A DNA stretch of 64,000 nt from a bacterium. Its GTDB lineage: Bacteria; 4484-113; JAFGCY01. A program made the position numbers and the translations under genes. The notes under the pieces are model-generated. The model was not told the origin of the DNA and did not search any database. It was given only the letters and a program-made list of their open reading frames with translations. Location: positions 1 to 64,000 of the forward strand of contig JAGRNT010000005.1 of the NCBI GenBank assembly GCA_020440605.1, given 5' to 3'. Below are positions 18,627 to 26,920 of the stretch, in pieces; the first letter of the stretch is position 1; the number at the start of each line of letters is the position of its first letter.

Positions 18627-18655
18627 ATTCTAACATCGCCGGGCCACGGTAAAAT
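18627..18655. promoter_or_regulatory. Back-to-back -10 boxes for pdxT and the 18664 gene
   Basis: Minus-strand TAGAAT at 18627-18632 lies 8 nt before the pdxT ATG. Plus-strand TAAAAT at 18650-18655 lies 8 nt before the other ATG. The entire divergent intergenic region is 45 bp, leaving no room for leaders or ordinary -35 spacing on either side without overlap. Confidence 0.5.
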
Positions 18656-18663
18656 GAAATGGC

Positions 18664-19761
18664 ATGTTCTGGATAGTGATGATTCTGGGGTGGATATTCG
18701 TGCATGGGGGCACCAAGGGGACATACAAAGTGGAGTCCCTCAGCAATGTCAGTGCCACAGTCGGCGGATTCATGCTGCTGATCGGCCTGGCGGCCTTCGG
18801 CACCGGGATCAGCGCCGATCCGGGTTTCGGATTTTCCGTGCTGCTGGCGGCGGTCTGCTGGTTTACGATAGTCCTGATGCGCAGTTCGCTCACTTCCGAT
18901 GCCAAGGGGAATGAGGAAGTGCGCATGAACATTGCGCGCCAGATGCTGGAGGAGCAGCGCCGCTTCCAGCGTGAGCAGCGTTTCGAAACACCGGACCAGA
19001 TCCGCGAGCGTGTGCAGGAGGCGGAGCGGCAGTTCATCGAACAGCAGGAACGCAGCCGGGCCCAGGTGGAACGGATCATGCAGCGCCCTCCGGCAGTTAA
19101 GCCCGCGCAGGTGGATCCGGCGGCAGCACCTCCCGACCTGGATGGCTCACTGCGGCTGGCTGGCAGGGAACTTCAGCCCGCGCGCCTGGAGTCCAAGGCA
19201 TCAGCCGCGACTCCGCCTGCAGGCTATGAAACGGACGTGCAGGAGGTTCAGCAGCTGGTGGCCACTGCGCTGGGGATTGCCACGGATCCGCCGGCAGCGG
19301 AGGCTGAACCGGCCCAGCCCGTGCCTGAAGTGCCGCCTGCTGAGACGGGATCCGCAGAAATGGCAACGGAAGTACAGCAGGCCGCGCCTGAAGCACTGCA
19401 GCCTGCTGCCGAAGTTGACAACTCAGCTCCTGCGGAACCGGAGCTCCAGAGGGGCTGGCAGGCCCCGCGCATCGAGCATGCGCACTACGAACTTGACAAC
19501 ACCGGTGAGCGTCCGGTGTCCATCTTCGGCTCGCAGTCGGAGTCCGGTGCCTCCCTGTTCGGCAGTCCGGCGGCGCAGCCCGAGACCCCGCATCAGCATC
19601 CGCCGCAGTTCAGGCCGGTGCAGGCCTCACACCTGCTGCCGGAGAGCGAGCTGCCCGTGCAGTCCGCCGATTCCGGCAACGCGGATGATGCGGAGGAGCA
19701 GGAATCCGCGCGCGAGGGTTTCCACTACAGGCCGACCGAAGGGATCAAGAGCAGGTTTTAG
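18664..19761 (+). CDS. Membrane protein with coiled coil and Pro/Ala/Glu-rich tail
   Basis: 365 residues. Two hydrophobic segments lie near 1-15 and 30-75 (FMLLIGLAAFGTGISADPGF, VLLAAVCWFTIVLM). A charged helix at about 85-145 (EEQRRFQREQRFETPDQIRE, ERQFIEQQERSRAQVERIMQ) probably forms a coiled coil. The rest is disordered, rich in A, E, P and Q, with an HQHPPQ patch. The function is not recognised. It is divergent from pdxT, sharing a 45-bp promoter region. Confidence 0.75.
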   Translation: MFWIVMILGWIFVHGGTKGTYKVESLSNVSATVGGFMLLIGLAAFGTGISADPGFGFSVLLAAVCWFTIVLMRSSLTSDAKGNEEVRMNIARQMLEEQRRFQREQRFETPDQIRERVQEAERQFIEQQERSRAQVERIMQRPPAVKPAQVDPAAAPPDLDGSLRLAGRELQPARLESKASAATPPAGYETDVQEVQQLVATALGIATDPPAAEAEPAQPVPEVPPAETGSAEMATEVQQAAPEALQPAAEVDNSAPAEPELQRGWQAPRIEHAHYELDNTGERPVSIFGSQSESGASLFGSPAAQPETPHQHPPQFRPVQASHLLPESELPVQSADSGNADDAEEQESAREGFHYRPTEGIKSRF

Positions 19762-19800
19762 GTTCCTCTTTAGGATTTCCGGCATGATCATTTGGTTCCC

Positions 19801-19880
19801 GGCGTGAACGCCCGGCTACCTGTAATGCAATCTTCCATGGTGGAAACCCCTGCCTGGTGGAAGGCCGTTTACGGCCGCCA
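19801..19880. repeat. REP-like element (GGCGT..ACGCC / GGCCGT..ACGGCC hairpins)
   Basis: Palindromic words CGTGAACGCCCGGCTACC and GGTGGAAGGCCGTTTACGG. It shares a block with 45063-45109, where the same words recur (19857-19877 is identical to 45088-45108). It lies between the 18664 gene and the convergent mlaD gene. Confidence 0.7.
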
Positions 19881-19921
19881 ATTCCCAGTTTACTGCCGGC
19901 GACGGAGCTGAGCTTTTCCCA

Positions 19922-21355
19922 TCACCACTTCCAGCCCAGACCGACCGTCGGCACCGCCTCATCCGCCAGGTCGTCCACGCCGATCAGCACATCCACGCTG
20001 TCACCCACCGGGATATGCCCGTAGGTGTTGAGCTTCGGGTCGTTCAGGTCGTAGAGCGTGGCCTCCAGCCCGAGCCCCGCCGGATCCCACCAGCTGGCCC
20101 CGACCCCGAGCTCGCTCCGGTAGATCCCGGCGCGGAAGCTGAAGCCGCGCAGCTCGCCCATCCCGAGCATCAGGTTCAGGTCGTCACCCTCGCCGATGTT
20201 GTCAATCCCGACCTGCACATAGTTGCGCTCGTTGCCGATCGCGAAGTTGGCATCACCGACGTAGACATCCTCGCCGTTCAGCCTGTCATCAGTGTTGCGG
20301 TCCACGCCGCGGATCGCCAGGCTGCCGCGGGTCTCGATCCCCTCGCCGACCCCGCTCACACCCTTGATGGTCCCGCTCACGTCCTCGATCGCCCAGGTGG
20401 CGGTGTTGACCATCCCGTCCGCGCTCTCCAGCAGCTCGCTCAGGCGCTCCAGCGTCTCCTGCGCGCCGGTCATGGTGTTCTTCGTCTCCTGCAGCACCTC
20501 GGGCATCAGGCGCACGCTGTCCTTCAGGTCAGCCTGGACCATCGGGTCGCTCAGCAGGGTGTTGAGCTGGTTGCTCATCCCGTCGATGTTCTTCGTGGTG
20601 CTCTCGATGTTCGTCATGATCAGCGCGAGCTGTTCCCTGTTCTTCGGGTCCGTCGAAAGGTCGCGCACGGCGACGCTGGCCTCCTGCAGGTTCTGGCTGA
20701 GCAGCAGGAAGTTGTCACTCATGGCCTCCACATTGGCCATGCTCTCGCTGATGTAGCCCTGGTTCTCGGTGATCACCCCGTTCACGTTGTCCATGATCAC
20801 GTTCACGCGCTCGAGGCTGTCGGTGATCCCGTCGGCGATCTGCGTCATGCTGCTGCGCAGGCTCTCATCGCCGAGCAGCGAATCCAGCGATTTCAGCACA
20901 CTGTTGGCGGATTCGATCAGGTTGGCCAGGCCCATCGCCGCGCTGCCCTGGAAGACATGGCCCTCCGGGGCCCAGAGCGGCTGGGCCGGCAGCTGTTCGG
21001 GGTAGATGAAGGCCAGGTAACGCTCGCCGAGCAGGCCTTCCTCGCGGATCTCGACCGTGGCCTGGGCGTAGATCTGCACGTCGTCATCCAGCCGCAGCTG
21101 GGCGATCACGTCCTGGTTCTCGCTGGCGAACTCCGTCTCGGTGAGGTAGCCCACGTCGCCGCCCTTGAGCCGCACCGGCATGCCCTTCTGCAGGCCGACG
21201 GCCTCACCCGTGAAGCGCACCTTGACGAAGTAGCCGCTGCCGCCGATGATCGCCGAGAGCCCGCCGCCGCGCACGGTGATGATCGCCGCAGCCAGCAGCA
21301 ATGCAGCCGCTATCGCGAAGATGCCCACCTTAAGTGCGTTCGAGCCTGAGCCCAT
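19922..21355 (-). CDS. mlaD: MCE-domain lipid-transport protein with beta-rich C-terminal domain
   Basis: 477 residues. The N-terminal membrane anchor (KVGIFAIAAALLLAAAIITV) is followed by one MCE domain (about 40-130: YFVKVRFTGEAVGLQKGMPV, EEGLLGERYLAF). A long helical needle region of about 200 residues contains N-rich heptads. The last about 130 residues are alternating polar and aromatic strands ending VGLGWKW, suggesting a beta-barrel-like or outer-membrane contact domain. It presumably forms the hexameric tunnel of an Mla-type system with MlaE and MlaF upstream in the same operon. A single MCE domain plus this tail is longer than E. coli MlaD (about 180). Confidence 0.9.
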   Translation of the reverse strand: MGSGSNALKVGIFAIAAALLLAAAIITVRGGGLSAIIGGSGYFVKVRFTGEAVGLQKGMPVRLKGGDVGYLTETEFASENQDVIAQLRLDDDVQIYAQATVEIREEGLLGERYLAFIYPEQLPAQPLWAPEGHVFQGSAAMGLANLIESANSVLKSLDSLLGDESLRSSMTQIADGITDSLERVNVIMDNVNGVITENQGYISESMANVEAMSDNFLLLSQNLQEASVAVRDLSTDPKNREQLALIMTNIESTTKNIDGMSNQLNTLLSDPMVQADLKDSVRLMPEVLQETKNTMTGAQETLERLSELLESADGMVNTATWAIEDVSGTIKGVSGVGEGIETRGSLAIRGVDRNTDDRLNGEDVYVGDANFAIGNERNYVQVGIDNIGEGDDLNLMLGMGELRGFSFRAGIYRSELGVGASWWDPAGLGLEATLYDLNDPKLNTYGHIPVGDSVDVLIGVDDLADEAVPTVGLGWKW

Positions 21356-21396
21356 CTACGTTCCGCCTTCCTCGTCACCGGCCCTCGGGCCCGTCG

Positions 21397-22164
21397 TCAT
21401 TCCTCTTTGCTCATTTCCCCGGAGTACTCAATGATGTGCCGGCGCCAGCTTGAGGCGAAGCCGATCACCTCCGGCTTCTCGCTGCGCAGCAGTTCACTGG
21501 GATGCCCCACGACCGTGGCCTGGCCTTCCGCGATCAGCACCACATGGTCAGCGATATCGTACACGGTGGGCAGGTCATGGCTGACCATAACACCTGTCAC
21601 CGCATATTTTTCATTCATTTCGGCGATCAGCTCCGCCACGACCTCGGTCATGTAGGGATCAAGCCCGGTGGTCGGTTCGTCGTAGAGCAGGATCTTCGGG
21701 CGGTAGATCAGGCTGCGGGCCAGGGCCACGCGCCGCCGCATGCCGCCCGAGAGCTCGCCGGGCAGCTTCTGGGCGCTGTCCGCCAGGCCGAGATCCTCCA
21801 GCAGTTCCTCCACCTCGGGCAGCACCTGCTTCCAGGGCCGCTTCTCGACATAGGTCGGGTAGAAGCCCACGTTCTCCGCCACATTCAGTCCATCGAACAG
21901 CGCATTGTGCTGGAAGACCATTCCCATCTTGCGCCGCGAACGCTGCAGGCGGCGCTCACTCATCTTCGTGACATCCTCGCCGTCGACGATCACCCGACCC
22001 TGCTGCGGGCGGATCAGGCCCATGATCAGGCGCAGGATCGTGGACTTGCCGCTGCCGCTGGGGCCGAGCACGGCGGTCATCTGCCCGCTCGTAACGCTGA
22101 AGCTCACGTCCCTGAGCACCTGGTGGCTGCCGAAGCTGAGCTGTACTCCCTCGAAGCTGATCAT
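21397..22164 (-). CDS. mlaF: Mla-type ABC transporter ATPase
   Basis: 255 residues. The Walker A motif GPSGSGKS is at 34-41, the ABC signature LSGGMRRRVALARSL lies in the middle, and Walker B with the catalytic Glu is ILLYDEPTTGLDP. The start MISFEGVQLSFGSHQVL was chosen because the ATG overlaps the mlaE stop by one base (TGATG). It couples ATP hydrolysis to lipid movement through MlaE and the MCE protein. The operon order mlaE, mlaF, mlaD matches related systems. Confidence 0.93.
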   Translation of the reverse strand: MISFEGVQLSFGSHQVLRDVSFSVTSGQMTAVLGPSGSGKSTILRLIMGLIRPQQGRVIVDGEDVTKMSERRLQRSRRKMGMVFQHNALFDGLNVAENVGFYPTYVEKRPWKQVLPEVEELLEDLGLADSAQKLPGELSGGMRRRVALARSLIYRPKILLYDEPTTGLDPYMTEVVAELIAEMNEKYAVTGVMVSHDLPTVYDIADHVVLIAEGQATVVGHPSELLRSEKPEVIGFASSWRRHIIEYSGEMSKEE

Positions 22165-22910
22165 CAGCCCATCACCATCGTGACCAGCAGGTCCAGCAGG
22201 AAGATCAGCACGATGTTCAGCACCACGCCGTTGGTGACGGCCTTGCCCACGCCCGCCGCGCCGCCCTGGGCGACGTAGCCGCTGTGGCAGGAGACGAGCA
22301 CGATCGTGGCCCCGAAGATCATGCACTTCACGAAGCACATCCGGAAGTCATGCATGCTCACGAGGCTGTCCACGGCGCTGGCGAACTGTGAGTAGCGCAG
22401 GCCGATCTGGTTGTGGGCCATGGCATAGCCGGCGAACCAGCTGCCGTAGCCGGCGAACACAGCCACCACGGGCATCATGATGATTCCGGCCAGCACGCGC
22501 GGCACGGTCAGATACCAGTCGGGGTCGGTGGAGAGCGCGCGCAGGGCGTCGAGCTGCTCGCTGATCTTCATGGTGCCGATCTCGCTCGTGATCGCCGCGC
22601 CGATCTTGCCGGCCATCACGATCCCGCTGAAGACGGGGATCATCTCCTGCAGGAAGACCAGCAGCTGCAGCCCGCCCACGAGGCTCCCGGCCCCGCGGCT
22701 GGCCAGCTCCTCGGCCAGTACGAAGGTGAACACGGCCCCGGCGAAGGAGAGCACGATCACGGCGATCGGGATGGAGTTCACGCCGAGCAGCACCATCTGC
22801 TCCAGCAGCAGCCGGAGGTTGATCCCGCCGCGCAGCATCATGCGCGCCACCCTGCCGGACAGGATGGTGATGCCCCCGATGGTTTCCAGTGCCGATGTGA
22901 TCACACGCAC
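22164..22910 (-). CDS. mlaE: Mla-type ABC transporter permease
   Basis: 248 residues with about five membrane segments, including VNSIPIAVIVLSFAGAVFTF, VAVFAGYGSWFAGYAMAH and LNIVLIFLLDLLVTMVMG. The MlaE/YrbE family motif is seen in IGAAITSEIGTMKISEQLDAL. It is the permease of the phospholipid trafficking complex. The GTG start at 22910 follows an AGAGGAAAGG ribosome-binding region and a CATAAT box about 23 nt upstream, so this operon is leadered. Confidence 0.92.
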   Translation of the reverse strand: MRVITSALETIGGITILSGRVARMMLRGGINLRLLLEQMVLLGVNSIPIAVIVLSFAGAVFTFVLAEELASRGAGSLVGGLQLLVFLQEMIPVFSGIVMAGKIGAAITSEIGTMKISEQLDALRALSTDPDWYLTVPRVLAGIIMMPVVAVFAGYGSWFAGYAMAHNQIGLRYSQFASAVDSLVSMHDFRMCFVKCMIFGATIVLVSCHSGYVAQGGAAGVGKAVTNGVVLNIVLIFLLDLLVTMVMG

Positions 22911-22961
22911 GCTTGGCCTTTCCTCTCGGGCCTATTATGGCAGGTGCGCAGGCGGGATATG

Positions 22962-22988
22962 AAAAGGGCGGAGCACATGGCCCCGCCC
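22962..22988 (-). terminator. Rho-independent terminator after leuS
   Basis: The minus-strand hairpin has arms GGGCGGGGC and GCTCCGCCC (9 bp with one G-U pair) around CATGT, followed by TTTT. It lies between the leuS stop and the mlaE promoter, separating the two units. Confidence 0.75.
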
Positions 22989-23011
22989 CGTCTGAATCAT
23001 TCCGTGGCTGC

Positions 23012-25567
23012 CTACTTGACCACGAAGGTCACCATCCGCCCGGGGACGACGATCTCCTTGATCACGCTCACGCCCTCCAGCCAGCGCGCCACATCCTCAT
23101 TGGCCCGCGCCGCCGCCAGGCAGTCCTCCGCTGAGGCCGCAGCCGCCACCGTGATCCGCCCGCGCAGCTTGCCGTTGACCTGCACCGGCAGCTCCAGCGT
23201 GCTTTCCACGAGCATCGCCGGGTCGTGGATCGGCCACTCGCTGTCCGCGCAGAGCCCCGGTCCGTCGAACATTTCCCACAGCTCCTCCGCGATATGCGGG
23301 GCGAAGGGGCTGAGGAGCTGCGCGAAGCTCGTCAGCGCGACGCGGAAGGCCCCGCTGTGGTCATTGCCATCCGCCTGCTGCCAGAGCTTCTCCAGCTCGT
23401 TCAGATACTCCATCTGCTTGGCGATCGCCGTATTGAAGCGCCAGTTGCAGAGGTCCTCGCTGACCCCGGCCACGGCGCGGTGCCGGGCCCGCACGGCGTT
23501 TTCCGCCATCTCCGGCAGGCTGTCCTCCAGGTTGGGGGCAGCACTCACGGCCTGGGCCAGGCGGTAGACGCGGCGCAGGAAGCGCAGCCCGCCCTCCACG
23601 CCGGAGGTGGTCCATTCCAGGTCCTGGTCCGCCGGACCGCCGAACAGGCCGAAGATCCGCGCGGTGTCGGCGCCGTATTCATCGGCCAGCTCATCGGAAC
23701 TGACGACGTTGCCCTTGCTCTTCGACATCTTCGCGCCGTCCTTGTAGACCATCCCCTGGTTGAACAGGCGGCGGAAGGGTTCGTTGCCAAGCTTCGGCAG
23801 CTCGCCGGCGAAGTCCGGCCGGGCCAGCTGCAGGTAGCCCAGTTTCTGCAGGACCATTGTGATGAATCGACTGTAGAGCAGGTGCCCCACGGCGTGCTCC
23901 TGGCCGCCGATGTAGTAGTCCACCGGCATCCAGGCCGCGACCTTCGCGGGGTCGAAGATCGCGTTGTCATTGTGCGGGTCGCAGAAGCGCAGGAAGTACC
24001 ACGCACTGCACATGAAGGTCGTCATCGTGTCCGTGTCGCGCTCGGCCGCCCCGCCGCAGGCCGGGCACTTTGTGCGCTTCCAGTCCTCATCATTGGCCAG
24101 CGGACTGACGCGGATGTCGCTGTAGTCCGCCTCCGCCGGCAGGCGCACCGGCAGTTCGCTGTCAGGAACGGGCTGCCAGCCGCAGGCAGTGCAGTGCACC
24201 ATCGGGATCGGCGCGCCCCAGAAGCGCTGGCGGCCCATGTTCCAGTCGCGCAGGCGGTACTGCACCGCGCTCTCACCATGGTGGTGGTGCATCAGCCAGT
24301 TGTCCATCGCGGCCTTGGCCGTGTGGAAATCCATGTTGTCAAAATCGCCGGAGTTGATGCTCAGACCCTTCTCCGTATAGGCCTCGCGCTGCACATCGAC
24401 TTCCACGGCAGCATCCGCGGGACGGATCACCTGGCGGACCGGCAGGCCGTACTCCCTGGCGAAGGCGTGGTCGCGGCTGTCATGCCCCGGCACGGCCATC
24501 ACGGCCCCGGTGCCGAAGTCGCTGACGACGTAGTTCGTGGCCCAGACCGGGATCTCCTCGCCGTTGAAGGGATTGATACAGTTCACGCCCAGCGGGATGC
24601 CGCGCTTGGGCTTCTCCTCGGCGACCTTGAAGCGCACGTCCTCGCTGGCGCATTCCTCCTGGAATGTTGCCAGCTTGTCGCTCATGTTGCCAGCCGCCGC
24701 CATGGCCTCCGCCAGCGGGTGGTCCGGGGCCACGGCCATGAAGGTGCAGCCGAAGATCGTGTCCACGCGCGTGGTGTAGATGCGCAGGACGGGCTGCTCA
24801 CCCGCCGGGCAGCTGTCCGTGATCGCCGGTACGGCGAAGTCCGCATGTGTGCCCTCGCTGCGCCCGATCCAGTTGGTCTGCAGCTTGACGACGCGCTGGG
24901 TCCAGCCCGGCAGGTCGTCCAGGCCCTCCAGCAGGTCCTGCGCATAGTCCGTGGTGCGCATCAGCCACTGCGCCATCTTCTTCTTGGAGACCTCGCGGTC
25001 GCAGCGCCAGCAGGCACCATCCTTGACCTCGTCATTGGCCAGTACGCCGTGCTCCTCGCACCAGTTGACCTCGATCTGCTTGCGATAGACCAGGCCCTGG
25101 CGGTAGAAGGTCGTGAACAGCCACTGCGTCCACCTGTAGTAATCAGGTGCGCTGGTGTTGACCTCGCGTGTCCAGTCGAAGCTGAAGCCGTAGCGCTTGA
25201 ACTGGCGGCGGGCCGTGCTGATGCACTGTTCGATCCAGTCCGCGGGCTGGATCTTCCGGTCAATCGCCGCCTGTTCGGCGGGCAGCCCGAAGCTGTCGTA
25301 GCCCATCGGGTGCATCACGTTGTAGCCCTTCATGCGCCAGAAGCGGGCGATGGCGTCGCCGATCACGTAGTTGCGCACGTGTCCGGCATGCAGGTTGCCG
25401 CTGGGGTAGGGGAACATCTGCAGGACGTAGAGCTTCGGGCGCGGGTCGCTGTCCGCGGCGACGAAGGTGCCGCGCTCCTCCCAGACGTCCTGCCACTTCT
25501 TCTCGATGGCGATGTGGTTGTAGCGCCCGGCGCGCTGGCCGCCCCGGGCTGTGTTGTCTGTATCCAT
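23012..25567 (-). CDS. leuS: Leucyl-tRNA synthetase
   Basis: 851 residues from the second of two in-frame ATGs. A GGAG lies 6 nt before it, whereas it abuts the first ATG (25573). The class I HIGH motif is HAGH (about residue 57) and the KMSKS motif is in GAKMSKSKGNVV. The editing CP1 insert and C-terminal domains are present, and the length is normal for bacterial LeuRS (about 800-880). It charges tRNA-Leu. The leader holds a terminator-like hairpin. Confidence 0.97.
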   Translation of the reverse strand: MDTDNTARGGQRAGRYNHIAIEKKWQDVWEERGTFVAADSDPRPKLYVLQMFPYPSGNLHAGHVRNYVIGDAIARFWRMKGYNVMHPMGYDSFGLPAEQAAIDRKIQPADWIEQCISTARRQFKRYGFSFDWTREVNTSAPDYYRWTQWLFTTFYRQGLVYRKQIEVNWCEEHGVLANDEVKDGACWRCDREVSKKKMAQWLMRTTDYAQDLLEGLDDLPGWTQRVVKLQTNWIGRSEGTHADFAVPAITDSCPAGEQPVLRIYTTRVDTIFGCTFMAVAPDHPLAEAMAAAGNMSDKLATFQEECASEDVRFKVAEEKPKRGIPLGVNCINPFNGEEIPVWATNYVVSDFGTGAVMAVPGHDSRDHAFAREYGLPVRQVIRPADAAVEVDVQREAYTEKGLSINSGDFDNMDFHTAKAAMDNWLMHHHHGESAVQYRLRDWNMGRQRFWGAPIPMVHCTACGWQPVPDSELPVRLPAEADYSDIRVSPLANDEDWKRTKCPACGGAAERDTDTMTTFMCSAWYFLRFCDPHNDNAIFDPAKVAAWMPVDYYIGGQEHAVGHLLYSRFITMVLQKLGYLQLARPDFAGELPKLGNEPFRRLFNQGMVYKDGAKMSKSKGNVVSSDELADEYGADTARIFGLFGGPADQDLEWTTSGVEGGLRFLRRVYRLAQAVSAAPNLEDSLPEMAENAVRARHRAVAGVSEDLCNWRFNTAIAKQMEYLNELEKLWQQADGNDHSGAFRVALTSFAQLLSPFAPHIAEELWEMFDGPGLCADSEWPIHDPAMLVESTLELPVQVNGKLRGRITVAAAASAEDCLAAARANEDVARWLEGVSVIKEIVVPGRMVTFVVK

Positions 25568-25648
25568 GGTCATCTCCGGCCGGGGCAGTCGGCAGCCCCG
25601 GACCCAGCCTGCTCCGCTCTCAGGCGGAATCGTCAGTGCAGTCGCAAG

Positions 25649-25673
25649 AAAACAGCCCCGCTATGCGGGGCTG
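25649..25673 (-). terminator. Terminator-like hairpin between the secreted protein gene and leuS
   Basis: A perfect 9-bp stem (arms CAGCCCCGC and GCGGGGCTG, loop ATA) is followed on the minus strand by TTTTCTT. It may terminate the upstream gene, or act as an attenuator in the leuS leader if the TATAAT at 25741-25746 is the leuS promoter. Confidence 0.75.
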
Positions 25674-25740
25674 ACTAGAATCCAGTATCTGCTCCAATGA
25701 CACATGCTCGTCCGCCCGCGGCCAGATGGCCGGCGGGCGA

Positions 25741-25746
25741 ATTATA
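25741..25746 (-). promoter_or_regulatory. Candidate -10 TATAAT upstream of leuS
   Basis: A perfect TATAAT on the minus strand directly after the upstream gene's stop. It would give a leader of about 165 nt that contains two hairpins. No good -35 is seen at the usual spacing. Confidence 0.5.
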
Positions 25747-25756
25747 CCTCAGAGGT

Positions 25757-26851
25757 TCAGCGCGAATAGTGCACGCGGATCATCCAGTTGGTGTCCGCCT
25801 CGCTGCAGCTGGCGCTCCACTCCTGCAGGGCACCGGTGATGCCCACGGTGGAGGACTTGTTGCCGCTGTTGTCAGCGCCGATCAGGAACTGCACGTTCTT
25901 CTCACTGTGTGGCTGCACGATCACGTAGAAGGTCTTCGTGACCTCGCGGTTCGGAACCTCGAGCTTCGCCCAGCTGCCGCTCTCATTGAAGGCGGTGTAG
26001 GGGATGGCCATGCGCTTGATGATGTTCAGGCGGTCATCGGCGATCACCACGCTGCATTCGCGGTCGGTGCCGAACCAGTCCGCGCCGAGCCTGGCATAGA
26101 TGTAGATGGCATCCACGCTGCGCTTGGAGTTGTTGTCAAAGCGCACCATCGCACCGCTGCGGGTGAATTCCTCGAAGGATTCCGCCGTGCCGTCGTCGCG
26201 ATAGTCAAAGCCCTTGCCGCTCAGATCGGAGCTGCTCAGCCCGCTGCCCAGGCCGCTGTCCATCCGCACACCGACGCTGAGCATCCACTCCATGCGGTCT
26301 GTACGGCGCAGCTGGCTGGCTTCGGGATCCTCTTCGAGTTCTTCCTTCGTCATCACCCGCGCCGTGTAGCTCATGCTGCTGGCCGTGCTGGAGGGTGAGA
26401 GTCCGATGTCCAGGCCGCGCTCGTCATTGCTGCGGGTGTAGATCACCACGCTGAAGCCGCCTTCCGGCAGCTTCAGGAGCTCGATCGGCACGGTGAACCA
26501 GCCGGCTTCCCCGGGGCAGTCGCTGAGGTTGAACAGCGTGGTGCTGTAGACCACCTGGCTCTCCGGGATGTCCTCGATCCGGCGCGTGTTCTCACCCTGC
26601 GGGCCGAAGACCACGACGGAGCCGATCAGGTCACCCACGTCGCCGTAACGGCGGCAGAAGAAGGTCACGCTGTCCGCGAAGGCGTAATTCCCGTAGGCCG
26701 CGGAAGGGTAGAAGACCTCGTGGCCATCGATCGCCATGTGCTCAAAGCTCTGCACGGGCTCGGTTGCGAAGCTCAGCGATGCCTCCTGGGCCAGGGCCAC
26801 CTGGGAAGCAAGCAGCATAAACACCGCCAGCATAGTCAGGATACGGAACAT
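25757..26851 (-). CDS. Secreted protein of unknown function
   Basis: 364 residues. The N-terminus MFRILTMLAVFMLLASQVAL ends in a likely signal peptidase I site (ALA-QE). The mature part is beta-rich with two similar halves: an EPVQSFEHM/GSVVVFGPQGENTRR part and a FEEFTRSGAMVRFDNNSKRS part. The start codon has a strong ribosome-binding site (GGGAGGAGTG, 7 nt away) and a TATAAT about 29 nt upstream at 26881. No catalytic motif is recognisable; it may be a surface or periplasmic binding protein. Confidence 0.78.
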   Translation of the reverse strand: MFRILTMLAVFMLLASQVALAQEASLSFATEPVQSFEHMAIDGHEVFYPSAAYGNYAFADSVTFFCRRYGDVGDLIGSVVVFGPQGENTRRIEDIPESQVVYSTTLFNLSDCPGEAGWFTVPIELLKLPEGGFSVVIYTRSNDERGLDIGLSPSSTASSMSYTARVMTKEELEEDPEASQLRRTDRMEWMLSVGVRMDSGLGSGLSSSDLSGKGFDYRDDGTAESFEEFTRSGAMVRFDNNSKRSVDAIYIYARLGADWFGTDRECSVVIADDRLNIIKRMAIPYTAFNESGSWAKLEVPNREVTKTFYVIVQPHSEKNVQFLIGADNSGNKSSTVGITGALQEWSASCSEADTNWMIRVHYSR

Positions 26852-26880
26852 GAAGTCACTCCTCCCTACAAGAACGGCTC

Positions 26881-26886
26881 ATTATA
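26881..26886 (-). promoter_or_regulatory. -10 TATAAT of the 26851 gene
   Basis: A perfect hexamer giving a short leader that includes a GGAGGAG ribosome-binding site, in contrast to the leaderless genes in the window. Confidence 0.55.
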
Positions 26887-26920
26887 GCGTTTTGACATCC
26901 GGTCCTTGAAGGGGCCGGGG

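Noticed and set aside
25574..25757. T-box riboswitch for leuS
   Set aside because: No AGGGTGGNACCGCG antiterminator sequence or specifier-loop pattern could be found; only a terminator-like hairpin is present.
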